The translations under genes and the position numbers were made by a program. Of a stretch of DNA of 28,761 nucleotides, positions 1 to 5,570 are shown piece after piece (position 1 is the stretch's first letter; each line of letters starts with the position of its first letter). The notes under the pieces are model-generated. The model was not told the DNA's origin. It did not search any database and saw only the letters and a program-made list of their open reading frames with translations. Source of the stretch: a virus. The stretch covers positions 1 to 28,761 of the IMG/VR virus record IMGVR_UViG_3300024314_000013. One strand, written 5' to 3'.

Positions 1-19
1 ATAACCGATTTTTGACCAA

Positions 20-105
20 AGGGTAGGGGGGGTGTATTTTTATACAGGAATGATGGGGGGGTACTCTTTTATAGGGGTTTAGTTGCTATAGATATAATTG
101 GGGGG
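20..105. repeat. G-tract region with an imperfect 29-bp repeat
   Basis: Runs of G stand out in otherwise AT-rich DNA: 7 G at 26-32, 7 G at 55-61, 4 G at 74-77 and 6 G at 100-105. The first two tracts begin an imperfect duplicated unit of 29 bp (26-54 and 55-83); both copies have GGGGGGGT followed a few bases later by TTTTATA. The stretch lies beyond the terminator of the leftward operon. No gene was found in 1-186. Function unknown. Confidence 0.6.
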
Positions 106-186
106 TTTACTGTCTTATATATATATAGGTACAAAAAAAGGTCTTCAGCTTTATTACCTTATGTAAGATGTCATGCATGAGTCAAT

Positions 187-220
187 AAAAAAAGCCCTGC
201 ACAAATTAATGTACAAGGCT
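187..220 (-). terminator. Rho-independent terminator of the leftward operon
   Basis: Read on the minus strand, an 11-bp stem (AGCCTTGTACA / TGTGCAGGGCT) closes a 6-base loop and is followed by a run of six to seven T. Two positions that are A-C mismatches on the plus strand become G-U wobbles on the minus strand, which fixes the direction. It sits about 80 bases after the last minus-strand stop codon. Confidence 0.9.
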
Positions 221-231
221 CAAAATATATA

Positions 232-297
232 TACCGCCAAAATCACACACACACTATCTAGCTCACTGAAGTACTTACATCTATGTGTGATACGGTA
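232..297 (-). other. Stem-loop in the 3' untranslated region of the leftward operon
   Basis: Two nested complementary blocks, TACCG (232-236) with CGGTA (293-297) and ATCACACA (242-249) with TGTGTGAT (284-291), can form an extended stem with a small asymmetric internal loop and a 34-base apical loop. It lies between the last stop codon and the terminator. It may protect the 3' end of the messenger or bind a factor. No function is shown. Confidence 0.5.
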
Positions 298-302
298 ACA
301 TA

Positions 303-590
303 CTATAGCTCATCTTTCAAACCTCTATTCAATATCTCCAAATCTATTTCCTCCTGTATCTCTAGGTTTATTTCATATAGCTCATCTGTAAGGTCTATGT
401 CAAATCTCCCTGCTGCGAAGCCTTGGTAACCAGTACCCTCCAGGTCTAGCTCCGCTAGGACATAGGTGTCAACCTCCTGAGGCAGTGAATTGAATTCATC
501 TATTACTGTGTAGATTGTTCCCTCTTCTACCCACTTTGAATCAGGTATATCTGAAGGTTTGTTGCTATCATTTATACACTTGACTCTCAT
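303..590 (-). CDS. Small acidic hypothetical protein (95 aa)
   Basis: The last gene of the leftward operon. I start it at the ATG at 590 (MRVKCINDSN), one base after the upstream lipoprotein stop codon. The longer reading back to 647 would overlap the lipoprotein gene and adds residues unlike the rest. The protein has a segment of the form W-V-E-E-G-x-x-Y-x-V (about residues 20-29), a pattern seen in small phage proteins of SH3-like or beta-barrel type, followed by an acidic, leucine-rich C-terminal half. No catalytic motif is visible. Its function is unknown; its place beside the lipoprotein suggests joint expression late in the operon. Confidence 0.75.
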   Translation of the reverse strand: MRVKCINDSNKPSDIPDSKWVEEGTIYTVIDEFNSLPQEVDTYVLAELDLEGTGYQGFAAGRFDIDLTDELYEINLEIQEEIDLEILNRGLKDEL

Positions 591-591
591 G

Positions 592-1125
592 CTATGATAT
601 TGAGAGCGTTTTAAATATACTGTTGTTACCAGAATCAATATCTCCACCTGATCGATTCTCTAATAATACATACAACTCATTAAGCTGATTAGCTACTTCT
701 GCTGTAACTGTAAAGCTAATCTTAATTTCTTCTCCTGGTAATATAGATAGAGGCGTTTCTATATATATAAAATCTTGCCCCTTAAAGCTTGCGCAGTTTG
801 TATTATCAACACTTACTGCTCCTGAGAGTGCATTAGCTGTTAGAGCGTTTGGATTAAAATTAATACTAAACGCACTGTAACCACTAACATATAACTTGAT
901 AGAACCCTGTGAAGGATAATCTCCTGTGTTCCTAACACGAACTACAATGTCTCTACTATCTCCCACTGAAAATGTACTTCCTTGTGGTTGGAATTGAGGT
1001 CTAATCTCTGTAACGCCAACGTAAGGCTCTATGACTATTGGACTAGAGTCCTTATCACAACTTGTTAATAACATAAGAGTCACCACTACTATAACTACTG
1101 CTACTAATTTAAAATAATTCTTCAT
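592..1125 (-). CDS. Phage-encoded lipoprotein with a CARDB/DUF11-like Ig domain
   Basis: The N-terminus is a lipoprotein signal peptide: basic start, a Val/Leu-rich core and a lipobox L-T-S-C with the lipidated Cys at residue 23. The mature protein begins C-D-K-D-S-S; charged residues right after the Cys have been linked to surface export of lipoproteins in Bacteroidota, although this is not an exact known signal. Residues of about 50-177 look like one beta-sandwich of the CARDB/DUF11 type (VRVRNTGDYP, ILPGEEIKISF, closing with DIDSGNNS). The same type of domain appears in this phage's tail proteins at 23804-24868 and 24884-25459. A role in superinfection exclusion or envelope modification is an inference. 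The stop codon is one base from the next gene's start. Confidence 0.85.
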   Translation of the reverse strand: MKNYFKLVAVVIVVVTLMLLTSCDKDSSPIVIEPYVGVTEIRPQFQPQGSTFSVGDSRDIVVRVRNTGDYPSQGSIKLYVSGYSAFSINFNPNALTANALSGAVSVDNTNCASFKGQDFIYIETPLSILPGEEIKISFTVTAEVANQLNELYVLLENRSGGDIDSGNNSIFKTLSIS

Positions 1126-1164
1126 CTTTTACTTTTTTATAAACTTAATTAATTAATTCCTTAT

Positions 1165-1362
1165 TTAATATCTGTTCTTAGTGTCAGTTTGGATAGAGGG
1201 AGCTTGTATTTTTCCCTTGATCTTAGTTAACGTAACACCTTTATCAGATAGTATATTACCACTCTTATCGGTATATACAATTTCACCATTCCTGAAAGAC
1301 CTTCGGAAATTGAGTATTTGAAACTCTTCTCCTGTCTTGTCGTTTTTAAAGTTATTTTCCAT
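1165..1362 (-). CDS. Small hypothetical protein (65 aa)
   Basis: A short basic protein starting at an ATG at 1362, between the SET-domain gene and the lipoprotein gene on the same strand. Its start has the pattern N-x-F-K-N-x-x-T-G-E-E-F, then alternating polar and hydrophobic residues (ILNFRRSFRNGEIVYTD) that suggest a small beta-rich fold. No known family was recognised. It is supported by its position in the leftward operon and by the absence of a competing frame. Confidence 0.6.
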   Translation of the reverse strand: MENNFKNDKTGEEFQILNFRRSFRNGEIVYTDKSGNILSDKGVTLTKIKGKIQAPSIQTDTKNRY

Positions 1363-1394
1363 ATTACTATTATGACGTTTGTTTTTTATAAATA

Positions 1395-1757
1395 CTACTT
1401 TAATTTATTAGAATTTTCACATCCACATAAATGAGCACCGTAGTCAAGTGTAATCTCCTCCAATCTGTATATAAGTCTAAGTGATTGCAGAAAGTACTGA
1501 ACAACACCATTATCGTCAGGAGATGATTTGTACAAAGTACAGTTTGGATCATCAGAGTGGTTGATGAAAGCACCTAGTCCACTTCTAAGTAGCTGACCAT
1601 CTTCACCAGGAAGTTGGGTGTGTGTCTCTCTATCAAAGAATACTTCTCCTGCCTCTATAGACCTAGTTGAATGTGTTCCAAAACCATCTATATCAGAGTA
1701 GCCTAATGATAGTCCGCTTGGCAATGGATCGTAATTGTAACCTTGTGGTAAACTCAT
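1395..1757 (-). CDS. SET-domain protein, probable protein-lysine methyltransferase
   Basis: This 120-aa protein is nearly all SET domain. In order it has G-F-G (residues 25-27) followed by T-R-S-I-E-A-G-E (31-38), the N-H-S-D-D-P-N-C block (66-73) that in this family helps bind S-adenosylmethionine, and E-E-I-T-L-D-Y-G (100-107), which contains the expected catalytic-region Tyr (106). A short C-G-C at 111-113 recalls a reduced post-SET cysteine motif. SET enzymes transfer methyl groups from S-adenosylmethionine to lysine side chains. The target here is unknown; host or phage DNA-binding proteins are reasonable guesses. It is expressed in the leftward operon, 5 bases after the upstream nuclease-like gene. 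The fold call is strong; activity is inferred from motif conservation. Confidence 0.85.
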   Translation of the reverse strand: MSLPQGYNYDPLPSGLSLGYSDIDGFGTHSTRSIEAGEVFFDRETHTQLPGEDGQLLRSGLGAFINHSDDPNCTLYKSSPDDNGVVQYFLQSLRLIYRLEEITLDYGAHLCGCENSNKLK

Positions 1758-1762
1758 ATCTA

Positions 1763-2395
1763 TTATTTCTTTTTTCTTCTTTTTGGCAATCCTGCCGATA
1801 GGGACTTGTCTCCTAGTTTTCTATAAGTCCTCTTCTTCCTTTTTCTCTTAGGCTTAGCTACAACTAGCTTCGAATCCTTTAGCCTACTATCGAAATCTGC
1901 TATCTTACCAGCAAACCATTTACTTTGATACTTAGATAGTTGGTAGTAAACCTTTTGAAAGAAGTCTGAAGGAACATACTTTATTTTGTCATGAATCAAA
2001 GGTGCTTTCCTTATTATCTTTATTGTATGTACTCCGTACTTGTCCCTAAGAACGTGCTTTAAGCCACAGTAGTCAGGCAACAAGTCAGCAGTTGGAACAA
2101 CATCAGGTGGACAAACAATCCAAAACTTATTCGGACAACTCTCGTCACCACTAGCTAGCATCTTATGCTTCTTTGTTTTATTGAACTCATTAACTAGTGC
2201 ATCCTGCTTGCTAACTTTTACTTCTGCCTCATTAACAAACTTATATCTATCAAAATAGACAAAGTCCAACTCAAAGGTGTTGTCGTAAAGTGAGTACAGG
2301 TTACAAAAGAAATGTCGCATCTTAAGCTTTATGCTAACATACTGAGCAAGTATAGCTTGCACAAGCCCTTCGTTATATTTTAAGTCTTTACTCAT
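1763..2395 (-). CDS. PD-(D/E)XK nuclease-like protein with a basic tail
   Basis: Residues 40-62 show a nuclease-like core: a hydrophobic strand with E42 and D44 (FELDFVYF), then a strand E-A-E-V-K with E58 and K60. This resembles the DNA-repair MmcB-like branch of the PD-(D/E)XK fold, where ExK follows an Asp on a neighbouring strand. The strand after it (FWIVCPPDVV, 91-100) is also typical of that fold. The C-terminus is very basic (KPKRKRKKR near 181-189 and a final KRRKKK), suiting nucleic-acid binding. Its ATG overlaps the stop codon of the ClpP-like gene in an ATGA arrangement, implying translational coupling. DNA cleavage during repair or host DNA breakdown is inferred. Confidence 0.65.
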   Translation of the reverse strand: MSKDLKYNEGLVQAILAQYVSIKLKMRHFFCNLYSLYDNTFELDFVYFDRYKFVNEAEVKVSKQDALVNEFNKTKKHKMLASGDESCPNKFWIVCPPDVVPTADLLPDYCGLKHVLRDKYGVHTIKIIRKAPLIHDKIKYVPSDFFQKVYYQLSKYQSKWFAGKIADFDSRLKDSKLVVAKPKRKRKKRTYRKLGDKSLSAGLPKRRKKK

Positions 2396-2871
2396 ATTAT
2401 CTTTTCTATCCTATCTCTATATAGTCTTATATCCTTGCCATCTTTTAATTGCTTCACTTCTTTAGCTGTTAACTTGTAAAACTTTTTCCACCAATTGATA
2501 TAATCGATATTCCATCTCTCAGCACTAGAAACTAACTTACTGTTAATTAACTTGTCCCTGAAGTTAAGAGTCTCACGATCAACTAAGTGAAGGTCAACAA
2601 ATTCGAAAGCATAAGACAACTCAACCTTACCTGTGAACTTCTCTAGTATTATCCCACCTGCAGATTGTAAGTATCCTGATAGTACTAATGTTAAGCTATC
2701 ACCTCTTGAATTTAGATAATCTATAAGAGCCATTGTATCTATTAGCATTCCTCCATCAGTAGAGAAGTATAACCTAACATTGTCATGGTCATGTATATCA
2801 TCTATCAGGTCCTGAACAGTTGTAGGTGATATATCATCCTCGAATAATTTTACATAAGGAACATTGTCCAT
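2392..2871 (-). CDS. ClpP-like serine protease
   Basis: A compact 159-aa ClpP/crotonase-fold protein. The core holds the oxyanion-loop-like S-T-D-G-G (residues 37-41, comparable to N-S-P-G-G), a nucleophile motif S-G-Y-L-Q-S-A-G-G with S70 at the catalytic position, and F-V-D-L-H with H95 where ClpP has its catalytic His. The C-terminal LTAKEVKQLKDGKD (134-147) corresponds to the ClpP segment before the catalytic Asp, with D144 or D147 as candidates. Known ClpP forms barrel-shaped multimers and works with an unfoldase. No unfoldase is present in this window, so it may act alone or use a host ATPase. In phages such proteases are best known in head maturation, but this one lies in the non-structural operon. 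Confidence 0.75.
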   Translation of the reverse strand: MDNVPYVKLFEDDISPTTVQDLIDDIHDHDNVRLYFSTDGGMLIDTMALIDYLNSRGDSLTLVLSGYLQSAGGIILEKFTGKVELSYAFEFVDLHLVDRETLNFRDKLINSKLVSSAERWNIDYINWWKKFYKLTAKEVKQLKDGKDIRLYRDRIEKII

Positions 2872-2875
2872 AATA

Positions 2876-3424
2876 TTAATTTTTAGAAACCATTTTTAAA
2901 ATACCTGCTTCAACTACAGCTAAAGCATCACAAATATGCTCACACTTACCTTTGACCATTGTGCCATCCTTCTTGCGTGGGAAATCATAGTCAGGGAACT
3001 GTTTGTCAGCCCAATCCATCATATCTTCCTTTGTAGCTGTTCTTTTGTTACCTGTAGCTTTCTTTACCTCACCAGGAGTTGATATAATGCAGTCTGTACC
3101 GAGTAGTGCAATATAAGCACAAGATAATGCTGCTGACTTAGCTCCACTCAAACTTTGTGAACCACTAGGTATCTCAGAGAAAGTAAAGTCAGGATTAACA
3201 ATATTAATAGTTGCTATTATATTCTCTATTGTTTTTCTAGCTCTATTAACCATATCTATCATAACCTTCTCTCCTTTCACTTTGTCGGTCGTAGATATCA
3301 TATGACCTAAAGGTTCTACTACTCCTCCTTTTATTGTACCCCAAACTAAGGCTGTATTCTTCAAAGATGGATCGGCTGATAAAAAAGTTCCATTTATTTC
3401 ATTTCTTTTCATAATATTATCCAT
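2876..3424 (-). CDS. RuvC-like Holliday-junction resolvase
   Basis: An RNase H-fold nuclease of the RuvC type. The first strand holds S-A-D-P-S (D18), the second acidic site is in F-S-E-I-P-S-G-S-Q (E84), followed by a helix A-K-S-A-A-L-S-C-A, and the last acidic site is E-H-I-C-D-A-L-A (D166). The segment K-x-A-T-G-N-K-R-x-A-T-K near 121-132 matches the basic DNA-binding loop of RuvC. It would resolve branched recombination and replication intermediates before packaging. Two starts are possible: the ATG at 3424, overlapping the upstream gene by 8 bases, or the ATG at 3412 without overlap. Confidence 0.8.
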   Translation of the reverse strand: MDNIMKRNEINGTFLSADPSLKNTALVWGTIKGGVVEPLGHMISTTDKVKGEKVMIDMVNRARKTIENIIATINIVNPDFTFSEIPSGSQSLSGAKSAALSCAYIALLGTDCIISTPGEVKKATGNKRTATKEDMMDWADKQFPDYDFPRKKDGTMVKGKCEHICDALAVVEAGILKMVSKN

Positions 3425-3944
3425 TTTCTTTTCTGTGATTTATTTCATCCCTAAGAATGGCTGCGTAACTGTACTTTTCCTCTTCTTCTGCAGCAAGTAG
3501 AACTTCTTTTAGAGTATCTAGTGAATAGTACTGAACTTTACCCTCGAAGTCCTCTAGTGTGACTGTAAATATGCTTGAGGGTCTTGAAGACATCCCTCTC
3601 TCTTCACCTTCTTCGTGCTGAAAGTCTTCGAAGAATAAATCCATGTCAACTTCAGCATCATCTATTGTTCCATCTCCGTTATACTGTCCTTGCATATCAG
3701 CATCATCCTCGTTATAGAAAGGAACTATCATCATTCCACCTATCCTAGAGTTAGTCAGAAACATCATATCCTTACCAACGTAAAGAAGATAGTCCCCTTT
3801 TACTTTATAGTACTTATCCGCTTCTAAATCAAATGCTCCTTCATGAATTGTCTTTTTCTCATCTTGAACAACATCTTCAGATACCTCTTTTGAAGGTCTG
3901 CATAGCTCCCTCAGCCAATTAAAAACCTTTTTGAACATATTCAT
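3417..3944 (-). CDS. Acidic protein with a C-terminal UVR motif
   Basis: The last 33 residues form a helical hairpin: L-K-E-V-L-L-A-A-E-E-E-E-K-Y-S-Y-A-A-I-L-R-D-E-I. This is a good match to the UVR motif by which UvrB and UvrC contact each other, also present in some Clp-adaptor-type proteins. The rest is acidic; residues 40-75 look beta-rich (YYKVKGDYLLYVGKDMMFLTNSRIGGMMI), and 78-115 are rich in Asp and Glu and likely disordered. There is no nuclease or helicase motif. Possible roles, all inferred, are interference with host nucleotide-excision repair, or adaptor work with the protease encoded two genes downstream. It overlaps the resolvase gene start. Confidence 0.65.
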   Translation of the reverse strand: MNMFKKVFNWLRELCRPSKEVSEDVVQDEKKTIHEGAFDLEADKYYKVKGDYLLYVGKDMMFLTNSRIGGMMIVPFYNEDDADMQGQYNGDGTIDDAEVDMDLFFEDFQHEEGEERGMSSRPSSIFTVTLEDFEGKVQYYSLDTLKEVLLAAEEEEKYSYAAILRDEINHRKENG

Positions 3945-3959
3945 ACAGTATTATATTTT

Positions 3960-4427
3960 TTAAGCCTCAGAGAGCAAGAATTCTCTTCTTGACTCATTAG
4001 CCATATCGTGTGCAAAATTATTATAATCATTACTTATGTCACTACTAATCCAATTAGACCTTATCGTTACCTCTCTACTAAGTCTCAATAATCTCTCTAT
4101 GAGATCGTAATTAACTCTTTCTTTGTATCTCACCTCATTTTTCCATAAGTACATATCCCTATTAATAGCATTTACTACATATTTGCTATCGCTGTATACT
4201 ACAAATGTGCTATTTTCTACATCCTGTGCTATATCTATAGCATCTTCTATCCCCATAATTGCTGCCCTAAGTTCTGCTGCTCCTATTTTGTCGTATCCAC
4301 CTTTACTACCCTCAGATATTAAATTATTTTCACTATCTAGAATAACATAGCCTACACCACTAATCCAAGGAGAGTTATTGTCAGCTCTAGCTGAAGAACC
4401 ATCTGTATATATTTTATACTTTGTCAT
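3960..4427 (-). CDS. rnhA: Ribonuclease HI
   Basis: A 155-aa type I RNase H. It starts Y-x-I-Y-T-D-G-S-S with the first catalytic Asp, then G-A-A-E-L-R-A with the catalytic Glu, V-Y-S-D-S-K-Y-V with the second Asp, and ends with N-N-F-A-H-D-M-A-N, supplying the last His/Asp. These acids bind the metal ions that cut RNA in RNA-DNA hybrids, for example when primers are removed. I use the ATG at 4427, one base after the upstream stop codon. A longer reading to 4571 in the same frame would run into the upstream gene and adds unrelated residues. Length and motifs are normal for the family. Confidence 0.92.
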   Translation of the reverse strand: MTKYKIYTDGSSARADNNSPWISGVGYVILDSENNLISEGSKGGYDKIGAAELRAAIMGIEDAIDIAQDVENSTFVVYSDSKYVVNAINRDMYLWKNEVRYKERVNYDLIERLLRLSREVTIRSNWISSDISNDYNNFAHDMANESRREFLLSEA

Positions 4428-4428
4428 A

Positions 4429-5226
4429 CTAGTCTCTAATTGAATACTGAATACTACTTCTGTAATCGTAAAATTTACTAAAATAAGGTACAATTCCTTT
4501 GGTGTTAATAACCATATCACATAACATGTATGCTTTCTTCTTTTTACAGAAGTATGCTCTGTCAACTCCATCGTAAGATAATACCTTAGTTCTGTTGTCT
4601 GCTGAGGGATTACTTAAATTAACCCTCTTGTAACTATATTTGTTAAACTTATTAGCTATAGAAAACTGTCTCCATCTAGTTATAGTCTTCTCTGATAAAT
4701 TTAAAAACTTACTTAGCTCTAAATTATAAACCCTTCCAAAATATTCCATCGAACCTTTAATCTTCTTCACTCGTAATCTAGGCATTTCTGCCACATTGAA
4801 TGTACTTTTATTCCGATTCTGATTAGATGTCAATATATTGTTTGGAGCCTTAAAGCTCTGCTTGTTCTTTCTTTGTTTGTGTTGACGAGACTTTAAAAAT
4901 AGAGCCTCGGTACTAGCTACTAAGAAACCTTTGAATGTATTCATGTCATTCAAGTGCTCCTCTATGTTAAGGTCTACAAAAGAAGAGTAGTTAGCTCCTC
5001 TATTTAATATCTTTCTGTAGCTTACTACTTTATTCATGTCTCTAGTTAACCATCCACTCTTCTTAAGTTTAGGAAGTAGAGTGTACTTTTCGTTGTTAGT
5101 TAACTTAAATTTAGTTATCCAACCTCCATTATGCATAGCAAAAGCCCTTAACCTGTAATACAAGTATAGCTCAGGAGTCTTGCCCTGAGAAACTTGGATT
5201 TGATTAAAGTTTAAATTTACTTGCAT
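4429..5226 (-). CDS. Two-domain helix-turn-helix DNA-binding protein, candidate replication initiator or regulator
   Basis: The first gene of the leftward operon. Residues 20-60 look like a winged helix (YLYYRLRAFAMHNGGWITK followed by LLPKLKKSGWL). Residues 169-198 form a clear helix-turn-helix (LELSKFLNLSEKTITRWRQF). A basic linker joins them (KSRQHKQRKNKQ, near 112-123). The architecture suits a replication initiator, a replisome-organising protein or a transcriptional regulator. No ATPase or primase motif is seen. It lies next to the divergent region with short direct repeats, which could be its binding sites; this is an inference. Confidence 0.65.
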   Translation of the reverse strand: MQVNLNFNQIQVSQGKTPELYLYYRLRAFAMHNGGWITKFKLTNNEKYTLLPKLKKSGWLTRDMNKVVSYRKILNRGANYSSFVDLNIEEHLNDMNTFKGFLVASTEALFLKSRQHKQRKNKQSFKAPNNILTSNQNRNKSTFNVAEMPRLRVKKIKGSMEYFGRVYNLELSKFLNLSEKTITRWRQFSIANKFNKYSYKRVNLSNPSADNRTKVLSYDGVDRAYFCKKKKAYMLCDMVINTKGIVPYFSKFYDYRSSIQYSIRD

Positions 5227-5448
5227 TGTATATTTTGTAAAGCTAAATGTAATTAGTACATATCGTACACTATTAAGACGAATTAAAGTAAGTTATACTA
5301 CATATAAATTTAAGTTATTTTAAATAAATATAAATTAGCTAGAATATTCTCTTATTTAATTCTTAACTTATTGATTATTAACTACTTACTATTATTCTAT
5401 AATTGTCCAGTAATAATGTAAGTTCCCAAGCTCTCTAGAAAGGATTAA

Positions 5449-5472
5449 AAGGAAGGATATAAGGAAGGTTAT
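5449..5472. repeat. 12-bp tandem direct repeat (iteron-like)
   Basis: AAGGAAGGATAT at 5449-5460 is followed at once by AAGGAAGGTTAT at 5461-5472. A third, weaker copy of the core (AAAGGATTA) is at 5439-5447. Spacing near one helical turn fits protein-binding sites on one face of the DNA. Confidence 0.6.
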
Positions 5473-5529
5473 TTACTTATATTCTAAAAGCGCAAAATTA
5501 ATAGTAAATAAACATCAATTAAATGCTAT

Positions 5530-5549
5530 TATTACATAGTATTACATAC
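5530..5549. repeat. 10-bp tandem direct repeat ahead of the nuclease gene
   Basis: TATTACATAG followed directly by TATTACATAC, differing only in the last base. It ends 21 bases before the ATG at 5571, where an operator or activator site would be expected. Confidence 0.5.
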
Positions 5550-5570
5550 TAAAATACGTCATAATAGTGT

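Larger units (their letters stand above)
5227..5570. promoter_or_regulatory. Divergent intergenic region: candidate bidirectional promoter, operator or origin
   Basis: A 344-base, very AT-rich gap between divergently transcribed operons, with no supported gene. It contains three copies of [AG]AAGG[AT]T[AT][AT] spaced 12-13 bp apart (5439-5447, 5452-5460, 5464-5472), the last two forming a 12-bp tandem repeat that matches at 11 of 12 bases. A second tandem pair, TATTACATAG and TATTACATAC, is at 5530-5549, just ahead of the nuclease gene. An imperfect dyad (TAGT...ACTA with internal GTAC pairs) is at 5254-5272. CAAAATTA at 5493-5500 is a minus-strand TAnnTTTG match, but with no convincing -33 element. 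Confidence 0.55.

Noticed and set aside
591-647. A longer start for the small gene at 303-590
   Set aside because: It overlaps the lipoprotein gene; the ATG at 590 directly follows the lipoprotein stop.
4123-4350. A plus-strand 75-aa frame opposite RNase H
   Set aside because: Antisense to a gene with intact catalytic motifs; hydrophobic composition is a frame artefact.
4428-4571. A 48-residue N-terminal extension of the RNase H gene to an upstream ATG
   Set aside because: It overlaps the end of the upstream HTH gene in another frame, and the residues do not match the RNase H fold, which begins at the ATG at 4427.
5227-5570. tRNA or CRISPR array in the divergent gap
   Set aside because: The repeats are only 9-12 bp and adjacent, with no spacers, and no cloverleaf with an acceptor and anticodon arm was seen.
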